NCBI RefSeq assembly: GCF_001708445.1 | Contig: NZ_CP015637.1 | Location: 6,325,001 to 6,389,000 of the forward strand | DNA from: Pseudomonas fluorescens | GTDB taxonomy: Bacteria > Pseudomonadota > Gammaproteobacteria > Pseudomonadales > Pseudomonadaceae | Reading direction: 5' to 3' | DNA length: 64,000 nt | In this document: piece by piece, positions 46,698-56,006 of the stretch | Numbering within the stretch: position 1 is the first letter of the stretch | Layout of the letters: the number at the start of each line of letters is the position of its first letter | Notes under the pieces: generated by a model | Databases searched by the model: none | Told to the model about the DNA's origin: nothing | What the model saw: only the letters and a program-made list of their open reading frames with translations | Translations under genes and position numbers: made by a program

Positions 46698-48362
46698 TTG
46701 TCTACGCCTGTCGAACCCTTGCGTTTGCTGCTACTGGCCGATGAGCCAGCGTGGGCAGCGTTGTTGCGCGAGTGCCTGGCGCCGATGGGCGATGGGGCTG
46801 TGCTGATCAGCGCACCCAACTGGGACTCGGTGAGTCGTCTGTTCGATGACGACCACACTGCCGTGCTGTTGACCACGCCCTGCCTGCAACCCGGCCCTGG
46901 GCGTTGCAGCCTGCCGTGCGTGTTGTTGCTGGAGGAGGAGCCTCTGGTTGCGCCACTGGGGGTCAGTGACTGGCTGGTCCGTCATGCCCTGGACGCCGAC
47001 ACCCTGCGCCGCTGCCTGCGCCATGTGCGCGAGCGTGGCCTGTTGGAAAACACCCTGCAACGCCTGGCCGAACAGGACCCGCTCACAGGTATCGCCAACC
47101 GCCAGGGTTTCCAGACCCTGCTGGCTGCGCGCCTGGCTGAGAACGACGGCCGCGGCCTGGCCCTCGGTCATTTGGACCTCGATAACTTCCGCCATGCCAA
47201 CGATGCCCTCGGTCACCAGGCCGGCGACCGACTGATCCTGCAAGTGGTCTCGCGGCTCAAGAGCCAGCTTGAGGCCGGCGACCAACTGGCGCGCCTGGGC
47301 AGCGACGAGTTCGCGTTGCTGATCGACACCCGTCGCGCTCCTCAGCGTGCCGAATGGATGGCCGAACGCATCACCGAAGTCATGGCCGAGCCTTATTGGG
47401 TGGACGGCGAAAGCCTGCTGATCGGTTGCAGCCTGGGCGTGGCGCACGCCCGTGCTCGCGCGGGCGCCGACCCGCTGATGTGGCATGCCCACATCGCCAT
47501 GCAGCAGGCCAAGAGTACCCAGGGCTGCACGTTTCATATCTTCAACGAACGTATCAACCGCAACGCCCGCAGCCTGGCCGACCTGGAAAGCGAACTGCGG
47601 CGCGCCTTGCGCCGTGATGAGCTGGAGCTTCACTACCAGCCGCGCCTGGACCTGGACGACGGGCATATCGTCGGCCTGGAAGCCTTGGTGCGCTGGCGCC
47701 ACGGTGAGCGCGGCCTGTTGCCGCCCAGCGAGTTCGTGCCCTTGGCCGAACAGAGTGGCCTGATCGTACCGCTGGGCTACTGGGTGATCGCCCGTGCCCT
47801 GCGTGACATGCAAGACCTGCGCGAACGTGGCCTGCCGGCATTGCACATGGCGGTCAATCTGTCGTTTCGCCAGTTCCAGGACAGTCAGTTGCTCTCGACC
47901 CTCAGCCGACTGATTGCGGAGTGCGGTGTGGATGCGCAATGGCTTGAATTCGAACTGACGGAAACCGCTGTCATGCGGCGCAGTGACCTGGTCAAGCAGA
48001 CCATGGATGCCCTTGGCCGCCTCGGTGTGCGGTTTTCCTTGGATGACTTCGGCACCGGCTTCTCGTCGTTCGTGCACCTCAACAGCCTGCCGATTGCCTT
48101 GTTGAAGATCGACAAGAGCTTTGTCGGTGGAATGGAGGAGCGGGAAGAGAACCGCAAGCTGGTGCACGCGATGATCAACCTGGCGCACAACCTGAATCTT
48201 GAAGTGGTGGCCGAAGGTGTCGAAACCCCGGAACAGCTTGCGCTCTTGCGCTTGTTCGGTTGCGATCAGGCCCAGGGTTACCTGATCAGCAAGCCGCTGC
48301 CGTTGCCCGAGTTGGTGGAATACCTGACGTTCGGGAAAAGCCAGCAGGCGTTGCTGGGTTGA
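46698..48362 (+). CDS. GGDEF/EAL domain c-di-GMP protein (ProE-like phosphodiesterase)
   Basis: This is a 554-residue signalling protein. Residues 1-115 resemble a degenerate receiver domain. The GGDEF domain (LTGIANRQGFQTLLAARLAE) has LGSDEF in place of GGDEF, so cyclase activity is doubtful. The EAL domain retains GLEALVRWRH, ELTETAVM, DDFGTGFSS, KIDKSFV and AEGVET, so c-di-GMP phosphodiesterase activity is expected. This pattern and its place next to rep match P. aeruginosa ProE. Translation starts at a TTG (46698) with AGGGAG upstream. Confidence 0.9.
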   Translation: MSTPVEPLRLLLLADEPAWAALLRECLAPMGDGAVLISAPNWDSVSRLFDDDHTAVLLTTPCLQPGPGRCSLPCVLLLEEEPLVAPLGVSDWLVRHALDADTLRRCLRHVRERGLLENTLQRLAEQDPLTGIANRQGFQTLLAARLAENDGRGLALGHLDLDNFRHANDALGHQAGDRLILQVVSRLKSQLEAGDQLARLGSDEFALLIDTRRAPQRAEWMAERITEVMAEPYWVDGESLLIGCSLGVAHARARAGADPLMWHAHIAMQQAKSTQGCTFHIFNERINRNARSLADLESELRRALRRDELELHYQPRLDLDDGHIVGLEALVRWRHGERGLLPPSEFVPLAEQSGLIVPLGYWVIARALRDMQDLRERGLPALHMAVNLSFRQFQDSQLLSTLSRLIAECGVDAQWLEFELTETAVMRRSDLVKQTMDALGRLGVRFSLDDFGTGFSSFVHLNSLPIALLKIDKSFVGGMEEREENRKLVHAMINLAHNLNLEVVAEGVETPEQLALLRLFGCDQAQGYLISKPLPLPELVEYLTFGKSQQALLG

Positions 48363-48371
48363 GCAGGGTTT

Positions 48372-49775
48372 TTATTCTGTCTGTGCGGTCTGAAATGCTG
48401 GCTGTGATTCAGGCTCCTGGCGAATCATGCGTTTCATTTTTGCCTCAAACGCCCACGTCAGGCTGACGGCCGCGCAGGCCAGGCCCAGCGCCAAGCCCCA
48501 CCATACGCCAGTCGGCCCCCAGCCCAAGGTGAAGGCCATCAACCAGGCGGAGGGCGCGCCGATCAACCAGTAGCAGCCAAGCCCCACCAGGAACGTGGTC
48601 TTGGCGTCTTTGAGCCCGCGGATACAGCCCATGGCGATGGTCTGCACGCCGTCGAACAGCTCGAACCAGGCGGCGACGGCCAGCAGGCTGACAGCCAGCA
48701 CGATGACATCGTGAAACGCCGGGTCGTTATGGTCGATGAACAGCCCGATCAGCGGGTCTGAAAACAGCCAAAACACCAGGGCAAACCCCAGCATCACCAC
48801 TGCGCCAAAGCCGATGCCGACTCGGCCAGCCATGCGCGCCTGCAGCAGTTGGGCGGCGCCATAATGCTGGCCGATGCGCATGGTCACCGCGTAGGACAAC
48901 CCCGCCGGAACCATGAATGCCACCGAAACTATCTGCAGGGCAATCTGATGCGCCGCCAATTGCGTACTGCCCATGGTGCCCATGCACAGTGCGGCGAAGG
49001 CAAACAGCCCGACTTCCACTGCATAAGTACCGCCAATCGGCAGGCCCAGGCGCCACAGCTCGCGCAGGTATTGAGTGTTGAGACGCAGCAGGCCGCTGCT
49101 TAGCGGGTAGGCCGCATACGCCCGGTTGCTGCGGATGTACCACATCAGCGCCAGCGCCATGCTGTTGGCGACGATCGCCGTGACCAGGCCGATGCCCATC
49201 AAGCCAAGTTTCGGCAAGCCGAACATGCCTTCGATCAAGGCATGGTTGAGCAAGTAGTTGACCACCGTGCCGCCGAGGCTGATCACCATGACCGGTGTGG
49301 CCTTGCCGATGGCGCTGGTAAAACCGCGCAGGGCCATGAAACTCAGGTAGCCGGGCAGGGCGAACGGTAGGATCGTCAGGAATTGCCCCGCCGAGTGCAC
49401 GTTGGTTTCGGTTTGGCCGAACATCAACAGCACCGGCTTGAGGTTCCACAGCAGCAAGGCCGCCACCAGCGCCATCAGCCAGGCGAGCCATAGCCCGGCC
49501 TGGGTCAGGCGCGTGGCGCCTTCGATATCGCCCGCGCCGTGGCGGATGGCAACAAGGGTGCCCACGGCGGCAATCACGCCGATGCAAAAAATCGCTACAA
49601 ACGAATACGTCGCCGCGCCGAGGCCGCCGCCGGCCAGGGCTTCAGGGCTCAGGCGCGCCATCATCAGGGTGTCGGTCAGCACCATCAGCATGTGCGCCAA
49701 CTGGGAGGCAATCAACGGCCCTGACAACCGCAGAATGGCCCAGAGTTCGGTACGTGCCGGATGCCGCATGATCAT
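48372..49775 (-). CDS. MATE-family multidrug efflux transporter
   Basis: This is an about 467-residue protein with 12 predicted helices in two homologous halves. The MATE pattern is visible in LSGPLIASQLAHMLMVLTDTLMMA, LPFALPGYLSFMALRGFTSA and LGLPIGGTYAVEVGLFAFAA. Candidate starts are ATGs at 49775 and 49769; the first is used. It is a NorM-like sodium- or proton-coupled exporter of cationic drugs or metabolites. It is divergent from a LysR gene, which may control it. Confidence 0.9.
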   Translation of the reverse strand: MIMRHPARTELWAILRLSGPLIASQLAHMLMVLTDTLMMARLSPEALAGGGLGAATYSFVAIFCIGVIAAVGTLVAIRHGAGDIEGATRLTQAGLWLAWLMALVAALLLWNLKPVLLMFGQTETNVHSAGQFLTILPFALPGYLSFMALRGFTSAIGKATPVMVISLGGTVVNYLLNHALIEGMFGLPKLGLMGIGLVTAIVANSMALALMWYIRSNRAYAAYPLSSGLLRLNTQYLRELWRLGLPIGGTYAVEVGLFAFAALCMGTMGSTQLAAHQIALQIVSVAFMVPAGLSYAVTMRIGQHYGAAQLLQARMAGRVGIGFGAVVMLGFALVFWLFSDPLIGLFIDHNDPAFHDVIVLAVSLLAVAAWFELFDGVQTIAMGCIRGLKDAKTTFLVGLGCYWLIGAPSAWLMAFTLGWGPTGVWWGLALGLACAAVSLTWAFEAKMKRMIRQEPESQPAFQTAQTE

Positions 49776-49927
49776 CACGCTCAGAAAGTCAGAGAATTGG
49801 GGAGGGGTTGATTCTCGGCGCTCTCAGCCCATTGCACAAAGGGATAAAAGCGATCGTTTGCATGATTAAAACTCATGCCTGATTGATTCTGGTAGGGTTT
49901 GCCCATTGCGCTGTCGGAGCTTTCCCT

Positions 49928-50848
49928 ATGTCTCGTCGTCTTCCTCCGCTGTATGCCTTGCGGGCCTTTGAAGCCGCATCGCGGCACAACTCCTTCACCC
50001 GCGCCGCTGAAGAACTGTCGATTACGCAAAGCGCAGTGAGCCGACACATCCGCACCCTGGAAGAGCACTTCGCCTGCCGCCTGTTCCAGCGCAGCGGCCG
50101 TAACCTGCAGCTCACCGAAGCCGCGCGCCTGCTGTTGCCTGGCGTGCGCGAGGGATTTGCCGCGCTGGAACGGGCCTGTCATACCCTCAATGCCGAAGAC
50201 GACATCCTGCGTATGAAAGCGCCGTCCACCTTGACCATGCGCTGGCTGCTGGCGCGCCTGAGTCGCTTCCGGCATTTGCAGCCGGGCAACGAGGTGCAAC
50301 TGACCAGCGCATGGATGAGCGTGGATGAAGTGGACTTCAATCAGGAGCCATTCGATTGCGCGGTGTTGTTGAGCGATGGGCATTTTCCGGCGGATTGGGA
50401 GGCCAGCTACCTGTTCCCGGAGTTATTGATTCCGGTGGGTGCGCCGAACCTGTTGAGTGACGGTCCCTGGGACGTGAGCCGCCTGGCCACCGCCGAGTTG
50501 CTGCACCCCACGCCCGACCGTCGGGACTGGCGCAGTTGGCTGGAGCGCATGGGCCTGGCTTCCCAGGTGTCGCTCAAGGGTGGGCAGGTGTTCGATACCC
50601 TGGAGCTGGGCATGATCGCCGCTGCGCGCGGCTACGGGGTGTCCATGGGCGATTTACTGATGGTGGCCGAGGACGTCGCCCAGGGAAGGCTGAGCTTGCC
50701 GTGGCCAACGGCTGTCGCCAGTGGTGAAAGTTACTACCTGGTGTGGCCGAAAACCCGCCCGGGTGGCGAGCGCTTGCGTCGGCTGGCGGAGTTTCTGCAG
50801 GGCGAAGTGCAGGCGATGGTGCTGCCGGCAGTCGAGCGTCTCGATTGA
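49928..50848 (+). CDS. LysR-family regulator (GcvA-like)
   Basis: This is a 306-residue LysR protein starting at the ATG at 49928 (MSRRLPPLYALRAFEAASRH). The winged helix reads NSFTRAAEELSITQSAVSRH with IRTLEEHFACRLFQRSGRNL, close to GcvA. The effector domain has KAPSTLTMRWLLARLSRFRH. It is divergent from the MATE gene with a 152-bp shared promoter region, the classic LysR-target layout, so it probably controls that exporter. The ligand is unknown. Confidence 0.9.
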   Translation: MSRRLPPLYALRAFEAASRHNSFTRAAEELSITQSAVSRHIRTLEEHFACRLFQRSGRNLQLTEAARLLLPGVREGFAALERACHTLNAEDDILRMKAPSTLTMRWLLARLSRFRHLQPGNEVQLTSAWMSVDEVDFNQEPFDCAVLLSDGHFPADWEASYLFPELLIPVGAPNLLSDGPWDVSRLATAELLHPTPDRRDWRSWLERMGLASQVSLKGGQVFDTLELGMIAAARGYGVSMGDLLMVAEDVAQGRLSLPWPTAVASGESYYLVWPKTRPGGERLRRLAEFLQGEVQAMVLPAVERLD

Positions 50849-51025
50849 ATCGCTTCAGCGCTTTCTCGCAACCGTTTGCGTGATACCCCTGTGAATAGCT
50901 CAAGTATTGCCCAAGCCCGCCGAAGCAGGTGTGTTGGAACTATCGTGCACCAACGTTACCCACCAGATAATTCGCCGAGCAGCGCTATGAGATCAGGATG
51001 ATCCTGGCCTCGGCCAGGAGCTGTC

Positions 51026-53002
51026 ATGTCTCAACCTCGTGCCCGGATCGCTTCCCAGTTAGGTCTTGCATTAGCCGTGATTCTGGCTGTCGTTATCAGC
51101 GGCAGCACTGTTTTCGCCTTGCGTTCCCTTGACTCCGCCAACCTCGCCACCCGCGAGGAGCACTTGGCCAGCGAGGCGCGCTTGCTTGCCGACCAACTCA
51201 ATACCTTCCACAGCACCTTGCGCGAGAGCACTCAGCGTTTGAGCGGGCTGTTTGAAAAGCGTTTCGGCGCGGGTTTGAGCGTGCACGGTGATCAGCAGAT
51301 GGCTGTGGCTGGCGTACAGACCCCGGCCCTCTACCTGGGCAGTGACCTGTTGAACAATGATTTCGATGAGGTCGATGAATTCAAGTACACCTCCGGCGGC
51401 GTGGCCACCGTGTTTGTGCGCAGCGGCGAAGACTTTATCCGCATCAGCACCTCCCTGACCAAACAGGATGGCAGCCGCGCCATCGGTACGGCCCTGGACC
51501 ACCAGCACCCGGCCTATCAGCGCCTGCTCGCGGGGCAGAGTTATGTCGGCCGCGCCGTGTTGTTCGAACGTTCCTACATGACCCAGTACACGCCCGTGCG
51601 TGACGCGGCTGGCAAAGTTATCGCGGTGTTGTTTGTCGGCTTCGACTACACCGACGCGCAGAACGCGCAGTTCGACAACCTCAAGCGCTTCCGCATCGGC
51701 CAGACCGGTTCACTGGCCCTGTTGGATGAACAGAAACGCTGGCTGGTGCCACCCGCTGGCGTGCAGGCGCTGGATCAAGCGGTTCCGGTGATGCTGGACC
51801 TGGCCAAGACCCCAGGCAAGGGCCGCTTCTGGAGCGACAAGAACGAAGATTTCTACAGCGTCTCGGTGCCGTTCGAGGGCGGCCCGTGGTCGGTGGTTGC
51901 GAGCATGCCCAAGGCCGAGATTCGCTCGGTGACCTGGGGCGTCGGTATTCGCCTGGTGATCGGCAGTGTGCTGGCGATGCTGCTGGCGGTGGGGGCAACG
52001 GTCTGGTTGTTGCGCAGCAAGCTGGCCCCCTTGAGTGACCTGGTACGCCAGGCCGAAGCCCTGGGCGCGGGTGACTTGAGCGTACGCCTCAATGTGTCCA
52101 GCCATGACGAGATCGGCCAACTGGCACGCAGCTTCAACCAGATGGGGGAAGCGCTGTCGACCATGGTTTCGCATATCCGCAAGGCGGCTGAAGAGGTCAA
52201 CGGCCGTGCCCAGGCACTGTCCGGGTTATCCGGCGGCGCCTATGAAGGCATGGAGCAGCAGTCTGGCGAGATCACCAGCATGGCCGGCGCGGTCGAAGAG
52301 TTCAGCGCCACCTCACTGAATATCGCTGACAACATGGGCAATACCGAACGCCTGGCCCAGGAAAATGCCCAGCAGACCCGTATCGGGCGCACGTCCATGC
52401 AAGAGGCGTCGTCGTCCCTGGAGCATATCGCGACCGCGCTGAACAGCACTGCCACCGTCATCAACACCCTGGGCCAGCGCTCCCAGGAAATTGGCGGCAT
52501 CGTCGGGGTGATCACCGCGATTGCCGAACAGACCAACCTGCTGGCACTGAACGCCGCCATCGAAGCCGCCCGCGCCGGTGAACAAGGCCGTGGCTTTGCG
52601 GTGGTGGCCGATGAAGTGCGCAACCTGGCGTCGCGCACCCGCCAGGCGACCGACGAAATTTCCGGGATGATCCAGAGCATCCAGCAGGAAACCGGCAACG
52701 CCATCAGCACCATGGAACACGGCAATGCACTGATGCAGGAAGGCCTGGCGCGTAATGCCGACGTGGCTTCGGCGCTGGCGCGGATCGACGAGCAAAGCCG
52801 CTCGGCCGGTCAGCAGTTTGCTGCGATCACCACCGCCACCCAGGAACAGAGCAGCACGGCGACCTTGCTGAGCAGCAACTTGCAGAGCATTGCGCTGGCC
52901 AACAGCGAGCAGCGTGAGGTGGTGTCCAACCTGGCCATTACCGCCAAGGAACTGGAGACGCTGGCGGCAAGCTTGCGGCACGAGGTGGATCGTTTTCGTT
53001 GA
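51026..53002 (+). CDS. Methyl-accepting chemotaxis protein with a Cache-type sensor
   Basis: This is a 658-residue chemoreceptor. It has an N-terminal helix ([21 protein letters not shown]), then a periplasmic sensor of about 270 residues that resembles a single/double Cache 3-type domain ([62 protein letters not shown]). A second helix ([20 protein letters not shown]) and a HAMP domain follow. The signalling hairpin [20 protein letters not shown] is intact. The C-terminus lacks an obvious CheR-binding NWETF-type pentapeptide. The ligand is unknown. Confidence 0.93.
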   Translation: MSQPRARIASQLGLALAVILAVVISGSTVFALRSLDSANLATREEHLASEARLLADQLNTFHSTLRESTQRLSGLFEKRFGAGLSVHGDQQMAVAGVQTPALYLGSDLLNNDFDEVDEFKYTSGGVATVFVRSGEDFIRISTSLTKQDGSRAIGTALDHQHPAYQRLLAGQSYVGRAVLFERSYMTQYTPVRDAAGKVIAVLFVGFDYTDAQNAQFDNLKRFRIGQTGSLALLDEQKRWLVPPAGVQALDQAVPVMLDLAKTPGKGRFWSDKNEDFYSVSVPFEGGPWSVVASMPKAEIRSVTWGVGIRLVIGSVLAMLLAVGATVWLLRSKLAPLSDLVRQAEALGAGDLSVRLNVSSHDEIGQLARSFNQMGEALSTMVSHIRKAAEEVNGRAQALSGLSGGAYEGMEQQSGEITSMAGAVEEFSATSLNIADNMGNTERLAQENAQQTRIGRTSMQEASSSLEHIATALNSTATVINTLGQRSQEIGGIVGVITAIAEQTNLLALNAAIEAARAGEQGRGFAVVADEVRNLASRTRQATDEISGMIQSIQQETGNAISTMEHGNALMQEGLARNADVASALARIDEQSRSAGQQFAAITTATQEQSSTATLLSSNLQSIALANSEQREVVSNLAITAKELETLAASLRHEVDRFR

Positions 53003-53022
53003 AGGCGGCCCAGGGCGTGTGT

Positions 53023-54522
53023 CTAGCGGGTCTTGAGCGCGTTAGCCAGGCGCAGCATGGCGATTTCGATTTCATGGGCGGTCAAGGACGAGTAGCCCAA
53101 TAGCCAGCCCTGTTTCTGTGCGGTGCCGGCGTATAGCCGACTCAGGCCGGACAGTTGCACACCCGCGCTGGCGGCCTTGTGGATGGTTTTTTCTTCCGAC
53201 CAACCCTCATGGAGCACGCAGGGAATTTGCAGCCCGCCTTGGGGGCGGCATGCCGTGACCACGCCGTCCAGATGCTTGCCGATGGCATCGAGCATGACGG
53301 TTTGGCGCCCGGCGTAGAGTTTGCGCATTGCGCGCACATGGGCGTTGTAATGACCGTCCTCCATAAAACGCGCCAGGGTCAATTGCAGGAGTTGAGGCGT
53401 GTGGCCGTCCATCATGCTGCGAGCATAGGTGAAGGCTTTGACCAGCGCAGGGGGCAGCACCATGTAGCCCATGCGCAGCCCGGGGAAGAGGGTCTTGCTG
53501 AAGGTACCGAGGTAAAGCGTGCGCTGGTACTTGTCCAAGCCCTGTACACAGGCCGTGGGTTTGCCGTCGTAGTGGAACTCGCTGTCGTAGTCATCTTCGA
53601 TGACCCATTTGCCTTTTTCCGCCGCCCAGTTGATCAGCTCAAGCCGCCGTTCCAGTGTCAGCGTGGCGCCGGTCGGGTATTGATGGGAGGGCGTGACATA
53701 CACGCAGTGGGCGCCGCTGCGGTCGGCGTGCAGCAGGTCGGTGCGGATGCCCGATTCATCGACATCGATGGGCACGACCTTGGCCTCGGCGGTTTCAAAA
53801 GCCTTCCTGGCGCCGTAGTAGCCCGGGTTTTCCAGCAGGATCGGCTGGCCGACGTCCACCAGCAACTGCGCGCATAGAAAAAGCGCCTGGCGCGTGCTGC
53901 TCAGCACCAGGATCTGGTCGGGCGAACACTGGGCGCCGCGTTCAAGGTTCAAATACGTAGCGATGGCTTTGCGCAACGGCTCGGCCCCTTGCGGGTCGCC
54001 GTGCAACAGCACGCTGCTGCGAGAGTCCCTCATCACCTGACGTTGCAGGCGTTCCCAGACGTCGGTGGGAAAGGAGCGGGTTTCAGGCAGGCCCGTGGCG
54101 AAGGCTTTGATCACCTGCTGGTCGTTTACGCCACCGCTGTCGAGGATCATCCGTCCGCGCTGGCTCAAGCCGGTGCCGAGGGGCGCGAGACTGCTTTTGC
54201 CTGCCTGCGCCTTGATACGGCGGCCGGACCCGCCGCGCAATTCGGTGCCGAGGGCCTCGCACACATAACTGCCGGAACCTTCGCGCCGCGCGATAAAGCC
54301 ATCGCGCTGCAACTGCACGTAGGCGTTCTCCACCGTATCGCGTGCGATCCCCAATGACTTGGCCAACACCCGCGTCGCAGGCAGCTTCAGGCCGGGCGCC
54401 AGTGCCCCGTCGAGGATCAACGCCCGCAGCGCGCGTTGAATTCGCTGGTGCAGGCCCAACCCCTGGAGCTGCACATCGTCAAGGCGCATTTTCAGGGTTT
54501 CAAGCTCGAACGTTTTCGCCAT
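53023..54522 (-). CDS. MocR-type GntR/aminotransferase regulator (second copy)
   Basis: This is a 499-residue PdxR-like fusion. The N-terminal winged helix (LKLPATRVLAKSLGIARDTV, ENAYVQLQRDGFIARREGSG) is joined to an aminotransferase domain with the PLP lysine in LYLGTFSKTLFPGLRMGY and YVTPSHQYPTGATLTLERR. The frame is intact. It is divergent from a BenE-family transporter gene with 142 bp between start codons, suggesting it controls that gene. It differs clearly from the first MocR protein (33169). Confidence 0.9.
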   Translation of the reverse strand: MAKTFELETLKMRLDDVQLQGLGLHQRIQRALRALILDGALAPGLKLPATRVLAKSLGIARDTVENAYVQLQRDGFIARREGSGSYVCEALGTELRGGSGRRIKAQAGKSSLAPLGTGLSQRGRMILDSGGVNDQQVIKAFATGLPETRSFPTDVWERLQRQVMRDSRSSVLLHGDPQGAEPLRKAIATYLNLERGAQCSPDQILVLSSTRQALFLCAQLLVDVGQPILLENPGYYGARKAFETAEAKVVPIDVDESGIRTDLLHADRSGAHCVYVTPSHQYPTGATLTLERRLELINWAAEKGKWVIEDDYDSEFHYDGKPTACVQGLDKYQRTLYLGTFSKTLFPGLRMGYMVLPPALVKAFTYARSMMDGHTPQLLQLTLARFMEDGHYNAHVRAMRKLYAGRQTVMLDAIGKHLDGVVTACRPQGGLQIPCVLHEGWSEEKTIHKAASAGVQLSGLSRLYAGTAQKQGWLLGYSSLTAHEIEIAMLRLANALKTR

Positions 54523-54664
54523 GCGGTCTGCCTTTCCTCGAAGAATTGGCCGGTAATGGCAGGCCAGTCTATCCGTAGACTTGGACCCGAGCCACAGCCT
54601 TCACGTTGGCGGACAACCCACTGCGTGAGGCTCAATTTCTCGTATGGCAAGGAGCAATGCCCTC

Positions 54665-55915
54665 ATGTCTTCTTCGATATCGTCGTCTTCGCTGCGCCCA
54701 CGCGACCTGTTTCACCCCCTGGTAGCCGGTCTGATTTCAGTCATCGTCAATTATGGCGGTACGTTCATCCTGGTGTTCCAGGCCGCCAAGGTGGCCGGGC
54801 TCAGCGCGGAGCTGACCGCTTCGTGGGTCTGGTCGGTGTCGATCGGTGTTGGGGTGACGGGGCTGGCTCTCAGTTGGGTGAGTCGTGAGCCGATCATCAC
54901 CGCGTGGTCGACTCCCGCGGCGGCGTTTCTGATCGTCGCGTTGTCGACCACGCCTTATGCCGAGGCGGTCGGTGCGTACATCATTTCGGCCGTGGCATTT
55001 GTGCTGCTCGGGTTGTCCGGCTGCTTTGAAAAAGTCATCCGGTTGATTCCGCCAGGCATTGCGGCCGCCATGCTGGCCGGCATTCTGCTGCAGTTCGGGA
55101 TCGGCGCATTCAGTGGCATGAGCCTGGACCCTGCCCTGGTGGGGTTGCTGATTGCCGCTTACGTTGGGTTCAAGCGGTTTACCGCGCGCTACGCGGTCGT
55201 CGGAATTCTGGTGCTCGGGCTGGTATTGCTGCTGGTGCAAGGGCGAGTGGATCTATCGGGATTGTCCCTGCAATGGGCCGCGCCGGTTTTCACCCAGCCT
55301 GAATTCTCCGTCAATGCGCTGCTCAGTGTGGCATTGCCGCTGTTCCTGATCACCCTCACGGGCCAGTACATGCCGGGCATGCTGGTGTTGCGCAATGATG
55401 GCTTCAAGACCAGCGCCAACCCCATCCTGGCAGTGACCGGGCTGGGCTCGCTGTTGATGGCGCCATTCGGCTCGCACGCGTTCAACATCGCGGCCATCAC
55501 GGCGGCCATCTGCACGGGCAAGGAAGCCTCGGAAGACCCGTCCAAACGTTGGCTCGCGGGTGTTACCGCTGGGGTGTTCTATATCCTTGTCGGGGTGTTC
55601 GGGGTGACGTTGGCCGCCTTATTCATGGCGTTCCCGTCGGCGTTTATCACCACGTTGGCCGGCTTGGCCCTGTTGGGCACCATTGGCACCAGCCTGGCCA
55701 ACGCCATGGCGGACACCCGATCCCGTGAAGCTGCGCTGATCACCTTTCTGGCCTGCGCCGCAAACATCACCCTGCTGGGGATCGGTGGAGCGTTTTGGGG
55801 GTTGTTGATCGGATTGGCCGCGTATGTGCTGCTGAACGGCCGCCTGCCCCGTCGCCGGGCGACTGTGGCGCCGGTCTCCGAGCCGGTGGTGACGGCGAAG
55901 GGAGCGGCCCAATGA
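54665..55915 (+). CDS. benE: BenE-family benzoate/proton symporter-like transporter
   Basis: This is a 416-residue membrane protein of the benzoate symporter (BenE) family with about 12 helices. Family segments are NYGGTFILVFQAAKVAGLSA, REPIITAWSTPAAAFLIVAL and PGIAAAMLAGILLQFGIGAF, and the end LGIGGAFWGLLIGLAAYVLL. An ATG at 54665 with AAGGAG upstream is chosen over one at 54644. No ben catabolic genes are nearby, and the partner regulator is of the MocR kind rather than BenR. The substrate may therefore not be benzoate. Confidence 0.88.
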   Translation: MSSSISSSSLRPRDLFHPLVAGLISVIVNYGGTFILVFQAAKVAGLSAELTASWVWSVSIGVGVTGLALSWVSREPIITAWSTPAAAFLIVALSTTPYAEAVGAYIISAVAFVLLGLSGCFEKVIRLIPPGIAAAMLAGILLQFGIGAFSGMSLDPALVGLLIAAYVGFKRFTARYAVVGILVLGLVLLLVQGRVDLSGLSLQWAAPVFTQPEFSVNALLSVALPLFLITLTGQYMPGMLVLRNDGFKTSANPILAVTGLGSLLMAPFGSHAFNIAAITAAICTGKEASEDPSKRWLAGVTAGVFYILVGVFGVTLAALFMAFPSAFITTLAGLALLGTIGTSLANAMADTRSREAALITFLACAANITLLGIGGAFWGLLIGLAAYVLLNGRLPRRRATVAPVSEPVVTAKGAAQ

Positions 55916-56006
55916 TGCGCGCCAATCAGCCGTTAACGACCTGCCTGTGCGTGAGCGCGTGGTTGCGCTGTGCCGCCGTCGCCCGGTGTATCGCCGAGGG
56001 GTGTTT

